DNA from: Lewinella sp050633125
GTDB lineage: Bacteria; Bacteroidota; Bacteroidia; Chitinophagales; Saprospiraceae
Assembly (NCBI RefSeq): GCF_050633125.1
Contig: NZ_JBOEFX010000021.1
Span: 186,001 to 250,000 of the forward strand
Length of the DNA stretch: 64,000 nucleotides
Direction: 5' to 3'
In this document: piece by piece, positions 44,101-51,631 of the stretch
How the letters are laid out: each line of letters starts with the position of its first letter
Numbering within the stretch: the stretch's first letter is position 1
Program-made: the position numbers and the translations under genes
The notes under the pieces: model-generated
Told to the model about the DNA's origin: nothing
Databases searched by the model: none
Seen by the model: the letters and a program-made list of their open reading frames with translations, nothing else

Positions 44101-45727
44101 GGCAGTGCTACCTCGTTCTTTGGCTTTGTTGGATAAAGCGTATGTCAGCGACAGTGTCGCTCTTGATGTGTGGCATGCACGCGGTGTGGTGCATTATTAT
44201 GCTGGTAGCCCTGAGGATTCGAGTTTGTATTATTATCGTTTACTTGATTCGTTGGATTACTTTTCAAACATTGGATATACCCCCAGTTTGGAAACTTTAT
44301 TGGGGAGGGAACGATCGAGGATAGTAGCCGTTAAATTCACTGACCTTAGAAATGAGGTTTTGCAGGTAAACGTCGAGTATTATTTAGATCGTAGCGTTGA
44401 TCGGGAGGCCGAAATTGTTCTGGAGCCTCTTGGAGAAGGCAACCAGCCGTCGGCACAAACGCAGGCAATTAGTCCAGGATCCGGTTCGCTTATTTTCCGA
44501 CTGGAACCTCCTTCGTCTTCGCCGGGTAAGATGAGTAGCCTGCGCTTACAGATGCGTCGCATAAAAGAAACGACGATCATTGATAAGAAAGAAGAAGCTT
44601 ATACTCACGATTGGCAGGCGCCACCACAGCAGCAAAGAGCACCTCAACAACCGCCAGCGCCAAAAGCAAAACGCTTTGAATTGCGCGGACAACTATTGGA
44701 TGCCACAACACAGGAACCGATTGCTGGTAAGCCTATAGAGCTAAAAGAACAACCGAATTTGGCGAGCCAAAGGTTACTTACCTTCAACGGGGAAACAGAC
44801 TTCTACGGCGAGTTTATCCTACGAGGAGATTTAGAGCGTACAGCTAGTACCTTTATCCTGGAGGTTAAAGTTGATGGCTATAAAACGTATAACAAGACCT
44901 TCCAATCTGGTGATGAATTACTAAAAACCAATCCGCTTCAGTTAGCGCCCATCCTCTTAGAAAAGAACATCGCCCGTCCCCGTATGGAACTCGTCAGCGG
45001 TGGCGGCTTCGAAATGGGCAACGGAGAAAAAGGAGCGTATGAAGACGAGCGCCCGGCCCACGAAGTGATTGTTGGCAACTATTACCTTGGTACGCGTGAG
45101 GTTACTTTCGCCGAATACGATCTTTTCTGTGACCTCACAGTAAGGATTAAGCCTGATGACGAAGGTTGGGGCCGAGGACAACGACCAGTTATTAACATCA
45201 GCTGGGTGGATGCTGCCGCTTATTGCAACTGGCTCAGTGAGCAACACGGCTATTCGCCTGTTTATAACATTGAGCAGCAGAAAGGAGGAAGGGTTACTAT
45301 TCGCAGTACTAGAGGCGGTACACCCGATGGCTATCGGCTACCTACCGAAGCCGAATGGGAATACGCTGCCCGTGGTGGTATCATGGGTGATAAAAGTGAA
45401 CGCTATGCCGGCAGTAATAATCTGGAAGAAGTAGGCTGGTATGAAGCCAATAGCAAAAACCAAACCCAACCTGTAGGGCAATTACAACCCAACAATGCAG
45501 GCATGTACGATATGAGTGGCAATGTATGGGAATGGTGTTACGATTGGTATGGCGGCTATCCAAGTAGCCAGCAGAGAGGCCCCATTGGCCCAGATACCGG
45601 GTCGCATAGGATCATTCGCGGTGGTGCCTGGTTACAGTCTGCTAATGATTGCCGGGTGACTACTCGCCAATATCGGCGTCCGGAAGAAAAGACGGTTTAT
45701 ATTGGTTTCCGCTTGGCGCGGAACTAA
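41150..45727 (+). CDS. giant membrane protein: PKD, degenerate vWA-like, TPR-like and C-terminal FGE-like domains
   Basis: A 1525-residue protein. Residues 1-98 are a helical cytosolic domain; a membrane helix at 99-118; residues 230-327 a PKD domain (WEFGDGTQEEG); a second helix at 352-372 followed by RRKK; residues 465-575 a vWA-like Rossmann domain whose metal site reads LIDEQSR in place of DxSxS; a helical region to 840; a third helix at 848-868; TPR-like repeats about 905-1050; a carboxypeptidase-regulatory-like beta domain about 1175-1270; residues 1279-1525 an FGE-sulfatase/SUMF1-like domain (YRLPTEAEWEYAARGG, GNVWEWCYDWYG, IRGGAW). In the FGE part NDCRVTTRQY keeps one Cys and replaces the second by Arg. 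By the positive-inside rule the PKD and FGE parts are periplasmic and the vWA-like part cytosolic. Confidence 0.8.
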   Translation: MADLKAHIDTFPLEHLFQRLTLAGFHLSPGDRLRALRVLGGPGKAYLRKPEQLKALLAPVLVRSEAEQLKFYEIFDQYYREVSAPLELEEVPVRENDWWRWLLILPLLGGLWYAYYALTQQKPGHEKLSVYIDGPDFGVPGDTILLKNLSRYSGDSSALSWRWSYVNLATQQEEAFDTNQFDWPLIVPTLDSGSYLREIRLDVYHPAEDTAYQAALPFTVLCPETPAVTGISGPQQLEVGQQVDFRALFEEGATNIISTTDGDEGLTGQALNWVFTWEFGDGTQEEGTYMMQHEYAQNGQYRVRLTVRDTTAKGFCVTSQSLEVKVGKDQAFLPLFELRKDKLSVLATWGWGFYVILALLGISLLYYWLRWLIRRKKPLTPKQQEDARDEAFLARFAHSDKAPYFIPLRNQSSTITFSPVLLRLADALRLRQEGLRKEIDVTRTLQATIDRGGFPEVRFRFATQPSEYLCLIDEQSRASHLGELFKYLAHNLGAQDVHLEVYYYRKHLSQFWNAYFPKGRTLDQLQRAYPNHRLLVFGDLHELIDPHASGQPRLRLAAASVLRQWPLRLLLTPVPPVSWSYREKLLARIFNVFAADDAGLSAAAQHIENDEELLPNGAAFDRWQNRQQDQRKDADTEHRNWRRWRFIKAYLGAYDDELVRWFKALAVFPIPSWEMTIAIGKALGIDVTYDKLLQLARIPVLQSDRFDERLRRELMKELNETDEQRARAAVQAELSAVKAISEGSHAHRDLETALAIQDFALAPDDDDHRETLRFLLRRNLLTPAQEADLDRVAKRETEAAQQPMSKVATKMAPQAKSVRDWLEEDVDYELDAATPEKPADRKDLKRALWLTAAYVVLLLLGWKFGATDTLYQLAFAEKPEQRAQRSGKPLRNYILVKETAVIDSAIIYNNQGVEQAQIGEDRDTLAATYFEQALDAANNLIHGNGETFNGQTVSYSLANANLGRLYFNAAAANLNAYLQDSLGQAVLPRSLALLDKAYVSDSVALDVWHARGVVHYYAGSPEDSSLYYYRLLDSLDYFSNIGYTPSLETLLGRERSRIVAVKFTDLRNEVLQVNVEYYLDRSVDREAEIVLEPLGEGNQPSAQTQAISPGSGSLIFRLEPPSSSPGKMSSLRLQMRRIKETTIIDKKEEAYTHDWQAPPQQQRAPQQPPAPKAKRFELRGQLLDATTQEPIAGKPIELKEQPNLASQRLLTFNGETDFYGEFILRGDLERTASTFILEVKVDGYKTYNKTFQSGDELLKTNPLQLAPILLEKNIARPRMELVSGGGFEMGNGEKGAYEDERPAHEVIVGNYYLGTREVTFAEYDLFCDLTVRIKPDDEGWGRGQRPVINISWVDAAAYCNWLSEQHGYSPVYNIEQQKGGRVTIRSTRGGTPDGYRLPTEAEWEYAARGGIMGDKSERYAGSNNLEEVGWYEANSKNQTQPVGQLQPNNAGMYDMSGNVWEWCYDWYGGYPSSQQRGPIGPDTGSHRIIRGGAWLQSANDCRVTTRQYRRPEEKTVYIGFRLARN

Positions 45728-45732
45728 GCTGT

Positions 45733-46587
45733 CTAATACCCTCGCAAATCCGAATACTGCCCCAGCGCAATAACCTCCCAGGCGTCCAGGACATGTAGTA
45801 CTTCGGCTTGGTTTTGGGAAGCAATAGCTATCAATGCGTGATCGCGTGGAGTGTCTTCTTGTTCATGAGGCAGGATAGAGCGACCATAATATTCCGGGAA
45901 AGCCTGCGGATTATCAATAACCATACCTCGGGCGGCATTGGACCAGATTTCGAATCCCAACCGAGCATCATAACACAAGCGTTCCAATTGCTGGATTTGC
46001 TTGGCCGAAGCATCGTGAATCAAACAAGAATAAGTGCGGTAGTGAGATGTTTTGAAAACACCCATTTCGGCGTAAACGGGCACGCGCTTGCGCGCTACGA
46101 TATGGTGACCGATGGGTTTGCGTTCGTACAGTACTTCATCGCGAAAGCGAAAACCTGAAGCAGGATGAGGGATGCTGAGAATCTTGGCTCGTGCCGGATC
46201 AATCGCCGACATCCACAAGATTTCAAAGGTACCATCGTAGGTCAGGCGTAATCCTTCTGGTGTGTTGGGGAGTTCACTCAACCCAAATTTTGACCAGACA
46301 TTGCGGGCGATACGCGTTTTTTTAAGCGCCGTAGCCGCAATACCCAAGCACCACCAGCCTTCTCGCAAATCAGGAAGAAAAGCGATGGTTTTTTTAAAAT
46401 AGTAAAAGGAGGGCTTCCATTCACGGCGTTGGTGATAGATGCGCGCCAAAGCCAGATAAGGAGGATGCCAATCGGGTACCAGCTTGATGATACGCTTGTG
46501 TAGCTTGACGGCGTGGTATACGTCGCCCAGTTTCCAGTAGCGTTCTGCTTCTTCAAATAGTTGCTGATGATCCGGTGGTATGTACAT
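45733..46587 (-). CDS. TPR-repeat protein of unknown function
   Basis: A 284-residue protein. Residues 8-110 hold about three TPR helices pairs (ERYWKLGDVYHAVKLHKRIIKLVP, then PPYLALARIYHQRREWKPSFYYFKKTIAFLP). The rest, about 120-284, is a soluble domain with FEILWMSAIDPARAKILSIPHPASGFRFRDEVLYERKPIGHH and IASQNQAEVLHVLDAWEVIALGQY, not recognised. It is convergent with the conflict-type operon, only 5 bases from its last stop, so the transcripts overlap at their ends. It has its own promoter. Confidence 0.65.
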   Translation of the reverse strand: MYIPPDHQQLFEEAERYWKLGDVYHAVKLHKRIIKLVPDWHPPYLALARIYHQRREWKPSFYYFKKTIAFLPDLREGWWCLGIAATALKKTRIARNVWSKFGLSELPNTPEGLRLTYDGTFEILWMSAIDPARAKILSIPHPASGFRFRDEVLYERKPIGHHIVARKRVPVYAEMGVFKTSHYRTYSCLIHDASAKQIQQLERLCYDARLGFEIWSNAARGMVIDNPQAFPEYYGRSILPHEQEDTPRDHALIAIASQNQAEVLHVLDAWEVIALGQYSDLRGY

Positions 46588-46654
46588 AAATCGGTCCCCT
46601 CTGCTCGTTGATAGTTGGATACAAAAAACGTTATAGTATTGCTTCTTGTTGCGA

Positions 46655-46685
46655 CAAAATTAAGGGGTGAAAGGCTAATGTGCAA
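46655..46685 (-). promoter_or_regulatory. Bacteroidota-type promoter for the TPR-protein gene
   Basis: On the minus strand TTG (46683-46685), a 20-base spacer and TAatTTTG (46655-46662), about 68 bases before the start. Confidence 0.55.
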
Positions 46686-46838
46686 GGATATTAACGTTGT
46701 TTAGCCCATCGTCCGACGAAATTGAGTTTTTTATACCCAATTGGCCGAATTACTAAAAAGCACGGTGTCGCAGCTCATCCGTCGCGCAGGAATTCAAAAA
46801 AATCCCTACCTTTCAAAGGTAAAAATCAGACTTCAGCA

Positions 46839-47978
46839 ATGACATCACCATCGGTCATCATTATTGGCGCCGGGCCCGCCGGATTGGCATCGGCAGGCCA
46901 GCTTCGGGAGAAAGGAATTTCTTTTATTATTCTGGAAAAAGGCCAGGGAGTCGCCCAGTCTTGGCGTGACCACTACGACCGGTTGCACCTGCATACTGTG
47001 AAGGAGTTGTCTCACTTGCCGGGCGAGGATTTTTCCGACGATTATGACCGCTACGTTCATAAGACCGACCTCGTGCGTTATTACGAGGAGTATGCCGCAA
47101 AAAGAGACATCAAGCCGCTGTTTGACAAGACGGTCGTAGATATTGAAAAAACAGGCGAGCTGTGGCAGGTGGTGTGCGAAGATGGCAGCAGCTACGAAGC
47201 ACCTGCCGTGATTATCAGTGCAGGAATGAATCGGGTTCCTTTTAGGCCTCATTATCAAAACGAGGAAGACTTTACGGGAGAAATTCTCCACAGCCACGAT
47301 TATCAAAACCCTGCGCCTTACCAAGGCAAGCGGGTATTGGTCGTAGGCATGGGTAACAGCGGTGCCGAGATAGCGCTAGATCTCTGTGAACACGGGGTAG
47401 AAACTGCTATTAGTGTTCGTGGCCCGGTAAACATTGTACCTCGGGAGGTTTTAGGAAATCCTACACAGGTGACTGCTCTGAAGATAGGCAAACTACCTCA
47501 TTGGTTAGGCGATGCGCTGGGCCTGTTGGTACGTAAATTTACCGTGGGCGACTTGCCTAAATACGGCATTGAACTCCCCGCAATTTCCCCAGCCAAACAA
47601 CTCAGAGAAACCGGCCAAACACCAGTAATCGACCTGGGAACACTGGATTATATCCGCTCTGGAGAACTCAAAGTACTGCCAGGAATCGAAGAGTACACCA
47701 TCAATAGCATTGTGTTCTCCAATGGTGAAGAACAGCGTTTTGATACTGTCATTTTGGCCACCGGCTTCCGCGCCTCCCTCAATGAATGGCTGCATCTGGA
47801 CAATGAACATTTCGATCAGCGGCAACTACCCCGCAAGCCCGTCGGAAGTGGGCCTTATGCAGGCTTGTATTTTCTGGGCTACAACAACTACGCCCCTGGT
47901 GGCGGCCTGGGCATCATTCGCCAGGATGTATTTCCGATTGTAGAAGCGATTGAGGAACGGATAGCAGTTGGCAACTAA
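46839..47978 (+). CDS. flavin-containing monooxygenase-like NAD(P)/FAD oxidoreductase
   Basis: I chose the ATG at 46839, because the residues from 46722 to there precede the FAD motif without similarity. The 379-residue enzyme has SVIIIGAGPAGLASAGQLREKG at the N-terminus (FAD), RVLVVGMGNSGAEIALDLCE in the middle (NADPH) and VILATGFRASLNEW near the C-terminus (the family ATG motif). It resembles the bacterial CzcO/YUCCA-like monooxygenases that oxygenate soft nucleophiles or ketones. The substrate is not evident. A TAccTTTC sequence 35 bases upstream is a near-match of a -7 element. Confidence 0.88.
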   Translation: MTSPSVIIIGAGPAGLASAGQLREKGISFIILEKGQGVAQSWRDHYDRLHLHTVKELSHLPGEDFSDDYDRYVHKTDLVRYYEEYAAKRDIKPLFDKTVVDIEKTGELWQVVCEDGSSYEAPAVIISAGMNRVPFRPHYQNEEDFTGEILHSHDYQNPAPYQGKRVLVVGMGNSGAEIALDLCEHGVETAISVRGPVNIVPREVLGNPTQVTALKIGKLPHWLGDALGLLVRKFTVGDLPKYGIELPAISPAKQLRETGQTPVIDLGTLDYIRSGELKVLPGIEEYTINSIVFSNGEEQRFDTVILATGFRASLNEWLHLDNEHFDQRQLPRKPVGSGPYAGLYFLGYNNYAPGGGLGIIRQDVFPIVEAIEERIAVGN

Positions 47979-48145
47979 CTCCCACTAACTACCTGGCCAA
48001 CAAATAAGTAAACCTGCTAATCAGTACCCTTTAATTTACTTTAAGGCAATTATTTTTTTATATTTATATCTGGTCAACCAATCTGGTGCACTAGTCTTGA
48101 CTTCAAGTTAATTCTTAACAGATCAAATATAAATTTTGAAAAAAA

Positions 48146-50737
48146 ATGAAAAACGCCTACGCTTTAAAGACTCAGATGTTTTTTACAACATTGATGTTAT
48201 TGCTGTTTTCTGTTCCTATATTCTCTCAAACCACCTATAACATTACGGACCCAGAGGCACTAGAGGATCAGACTTACGTAGCTGGAGATGAAATTATATT
48301 AGCAAATGGTATTTACGATACGGATGAGCGTATAGACTTTATTGGTAATGGAACAGCAGACAATCCTATTGTTTTCAGAGCCGAAAGCCCAGGAGGGGTT
48401 AAGTTTACCGGTGGCTTGCAAATGAATATCGGCGGAGATTATGTTGTTGTAGATGGCTTTCATTGGCAAGGTGGTTATGGCGCAAGCAATTTTATCCAAT
48501 TTAGAAATGGTACTGATTATGCTAATTATAGTACCATCCAAAATTGTGCTATTGATGGTCTAGCAATACACCCAGATGATGTGGCGGATGATATGGAGAA
48601 TAATTCGATTACAAAACACAGGTGGATTGTATTGTACGGAACCTATAACACCGTTATCAACTGCTCCTTCATGAATAAGGCAAGTGCAGGAGCTTTAATT
48701 TTAGCAGAATATGCATACAATGCTGAAGAAGATGCTTGTGCAACTGTTGGCCATACTATTACTAATAATTATTTCTATAACTATGAAAAAATTGATGCAT
48801 CCCTAAGTAATGCTGGCGATAGTGAAACGATACGGATAGGTACAAGTGAGTATCAAAATGTCAATAGTAATGTAACCGTTAGTAACAATTATTTTGTTGA
48901 AGCTGACGGTGAAAATGAAATCATCACGAATAAGAGTAAAGGTAACATCTATACGAATAACACTTTTAGAAGATGTAGAGGGTCTTTGGTACTACGTCAT
49001 GGTTCTAATGCTACTGTTGATGGAAATTACTTTTTGGGCGAAGATGTAGATGGTACTGGCGGTATTAGAATTACAGACAGTGACCACACCATTACTAATA
49101 ATTATATTCAAGATTGTATTACCGTCATCAGCCAAGCTAAATGGAATAATGGTGTAACATTTTTAGGAGGTGGCGATGACGCTGCCGTTGCTTGTACTTC
49201 TACAGATGTTTCAAACGGCTATCAGCAATCTGAAAACATTAACCTTTCTAACAACTCGATTGTAAATACCAATGCGCCGTTATTTTATAATACAGACAAA
49301 GGATCAACCGATCCAACAGGAACCGTTTCAAATAACTTAATTTATTTTGCTGCTGGTGACCCAAATATATCCGACGTTATTACGGGTGATACGCCTACTT
49401 CTTATGCTGATCTTGGTACATCACTGACTTACACCGGAAACGTTTATACTGGAAATGATTTAGGGGAAACGAACGCTGGCTTTTCTTTAGAGGCGGGAAT
49501 TACGGCTACTGCAAATGGTGAGATTTTTACTTTTTCAGGAACGGGATCTGAAGGAAAAGGTGCTGACATGGGTGCTTATACACCAACAACTGATGATATG
49601 GTTGGTTACGGCATTGGAGCTTGTTTTTTAGATAATTTAGGCGCCAATATAACTGATGGAGATTGTACGATTATTGTAGGTGAGTTATTGACTATTAGCA
49701 GTTTGCCAACCTTTACTGCTGCTGCATCCAGCGAAGATGTTGTTGTTAATGCTAATGTAAGCTGGACTGCTACTGCCAACGATGCCTGGATAACCATTGA
49801 TACTGATTCTGGTACGGGTAATGCAACCGTTTCAGTTATGGTTACTGAAAATACAGAAACAAGTAGCAGAGTGGGTACAGTGACATTTACACAAGATGCA
49901 GGAGGTAACGATATTGTAAGAACGCTAACGGTTACCCAAGAAGGTGTAGATATAACAGACCTGTATGACCTTATCAATATAGGTACAGGGGCACCTGGCG
50001 ATAAGGTTACCGTGCATTCTTTTTCAAAAGAAGAAGTAAACGGCGTTGATAAATTTAATTATGCAAAAAACACTTTAGATAAAGACAATAGCACCGTTTG
50101 GGCTGCCGATGATGATGCTATTGTAGCAGGAGACTACAAGGGTGATGGAGAATATATTATTTATGATTTAAGCAGTAGTCATTACATTGATTTTATTCAG
50201 TTTACGACCACCAATAAATCAGACGCTTTTGGGTTTCAAATTTTGGTGTCGACTACAGGGACAGATGCTTCAGATTTCTCACTAATCCTACCAACTTCAG
50301 GAGATTTGATATTAACAGCAACCAATACAACCGATTTCAATCAATATGAAGTCAGTACAGCAGAGGCGCGTTATGTGAAATTAATAGGTTATGGCAGATT
50401 TAATAGTGATGGAGATACCAGAACAAGCGTATGGAGTGCCGTTGGTGAAATTGAATTTTATGGTAGCGAAATAGTTTCTACTGACGAAATTGAACTTGCC
50501 AACAAACCTTTAATCTACCCCGTTCCTGCTAAAGACATATTGCATTTGAAAAATATGAACGGTATTGATTTGATATCTATCTACGATATGAATGGTCGAA
50601 AAATCATGGATAAAAGCATTACAGGTTCAGGATTAGACGTTGATCTTGATGTTTCTTCCATTCCTAATGGTTCTTACATGATGACGCTGAAAGGAGACCA
50701 GATCTATCAATCAGAACTATTCATTGTTTTACATTAA
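48146..50737 (+). CDS. secreted polysaccharide lyase family 6 (alginate lyase/chondroitinase B type) with BACON, F5/8C and T9SS sorting domains
   Basis: An 863-residue exported enzyme. Signal peptide 1-28. Residues about 30-490 form a right-handed beta helix of PL6: ENEIITNKSKGNIYTNNTFRRCRGSLVLRHG carries the probable catalytic Lys263 and Arg284. A BACON domain follows at 513-598 (WITIDTDSGTGNATVSVMV), an F5/8 type C (discoidin) domain at 620-773 (NYAKNTLDKDNSTVWAADDD), and a type IX secretion sorting domain at about 785-863 (YPVPAKDILHLKN, IYDMNGRKIM). It would cleave alginate or a similar uronate polymer at the cell surface. Base composition is visibly more AT-rich than the flanking genes, suggesting transfer from a flavobacterium-like source; that is inference. 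Confidence 0.9.
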   Translation: MKNAYALKTQMFFTTLMLLLFSVPIFSQTTYNITDPEALEDQTYVAGDEIILANGIYDTDERIDFIGNGTADNPIVFRAESPGGVKFTGGLQMNIGGDYVVVDGFHWQGGYGASNFIQFRNGTDYANYSTIQNCAIDGLAIHPDDVADDMENNSITKHRWIVLYGTYNTVINCSFMNKASAGALILAEYAYNAEEDACATVGHTITNNYFYNYEKIDASLSNAGDSETIRIGTSEYQNVNSNVTVSNNYFVEADGENEIITNKSKGNIYTNNTFRRCRGSLVLRHGSNATVDGNYFLGEDVDGTGGIRITDSDHTITNNYIQDCITVISQAKWNNGVTFLGGGDDAAVACTSTDVSNGYQQSENINLSNNSIVNTNAPLFYNTDKGSTDPTGTVSNNLIYFAAGDPNISDVITGDTPTSYADLGTSLTYTGNVYTGNDLGETNAGFSLEAGITATANGEIFTFSGTGSEGKGADMGAYTPTTDDMVGYGIGACFLDNLGANITDGDCTIIVGELLTISSLPTFTAAASSEDVVVNANVSWTATANDAWITIDTDSGTGNATVSVMVTENTETSSRVGTVTFTQDAGGNDIVRTLTVTQEGVDITDLYDLINIGTGAPGDKVTVHSFSKEEVNGVDKFNYAKNTLDKDNSTVWAADDDAIVAGDYKGDGEYIIYDLSSSHYIDFIQFTTTNKSDAFGFQILVSTTGTDASDFSLILPTSGDLILTATNTTDFNQYEVSTAEARYVKLIGYGRFNSDGDTRTSVWSAVGEIEFYGSEIVSTDEIELANKPLIYPVPAKDILHLKNMNGIDLISIYDMNGRKIMDKSITGSGLDVDLDVSSIPNGSYMMTLKGDQIYQSELFIVLH

Positions 50738-50912
50738 AAAAACAGGCTCTTAACTACTCGCTATGCAATGAAGGAGCATGGCGCGTAGCTAGTGTCTTGA
50801 CGATATGCCCGATGGTGTTTCATTTAAATGAGTTTATTTCTCGTATCTTTAGATGAGCAAAATATTGATTGGAAGGTAGTTGTGTGTGTTACAGTAACTA
50901 AACGTTCGGATT

Positions 50913-51578
50913 ATGAAATGGGCATATAGTATTCAGCAAAAAATAAAAGCGGCGGTATTACTCGCTATCGTTTGTGTCATCGTACTCGTTACCAACCTGT
51001 TGGGTAGATGGCAGATGGATAAGCTGAGCGATTCATTTTCTTCTGTATATAAAGATCGCTTGGTCGTCGAGAGCTATATATACCTGATCTCTGACCACTT
51101 ATACCAAAAGAAGTTGACGATTGACCATTGCGCTGAATTAGCTGATTCCGACCTCCGCTCAGAAATTGGCGATCACAATACGGCTATTAGTCAGTTGCTG
51201 TTATCCTATGAGAAAACACTACTCACGGAAGAAGAAGAAGCTTGTTTTTTGGGGTTCAAAGCTAATGTTGCCGCCTTGGAGGGGCTTGAGGATCAATACT
51301 TACAACTCTCTTCCGAGGAGGCCGAATACACTGCTGTTCTCAACTTGCTCAATGAGCATTTTGATCTGGCTTCTGCCAACCTCCGGCAGCTTTCCCTTAT
51401 TCAGATCAAGGAGGGCAAAATGCTCAATGATCAGTCTCAACGTATCGCTAAAGGTTCCTATATCGTTACTAGTTTTGAAATGGTCATACTCATTTGTATC
51501 GCGATCATCTTGCAGATGCTCGTGCTAGCCAGCCGACCAGCCATTTCTCAAAAGTGGCAGAAAGGAAGCTTGAATTAG
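50913..51578 (+). CDS. chemoreceptor-type four-helix-bundle sensor without output domain
   Basis: A 221-residue inner-membrane protein with a first helix at about 13-29, a periplasmic helical region of about 150 residues (LSDSFSSVYKDRLVVESYIYLISDHLYQKKL, matching the 4HB_MCP-type bundle) and a second helix at about 184-206, then only about 15 cytosolic residues ending NQ-rich and basic. The receptors of this family normally continue with HAMP and signalling domains; here the gene stops after the second helix. It may be a truncated receptor or a free sensor that acts through a partner. The frame after its stop is not continued. Confidence 0.7.
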   Translation: MKWAYSIQQKIKAAVLLAIVCVIVLVTNLLGRWQMDKLSDSFSSVYKDRLVVESYIYLISDHLYQKKLTIDHCAELADSDLRSEIGDHNTAISQLLLSYEKTLLTEEEEACFLGFKANVAALEGLEDQYLQLSSEEAEYTAVLNLLNEHFDLASANLRQLSLIQIKEGKMLNDQSQRIAKGSYIVTSFEMVILICIAIILQMLVLASRPAISQKWQKGSLN

Positions 51579-51631
51579 CCTTGTATTAAAGCCACCGCGC
51601 TTAACTCAACTGGGGCAGTATCTCTAAGGAG

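Noticed and set aside
46722..46838. N-terminal extension of the monooxygenase
   Set aside because: The 39 residues before 46839 are basic and unlike the family, and the FAD motif starts directly after the ATG at 46839.
48146..50737. The PL6 gene as part of a polysaccharide utilization locus
   Set aside because: No SusC/SusD, regulator or other lyase flanks it; the neighbours are an FMO-type oxidoreductase and an orphan sensor.
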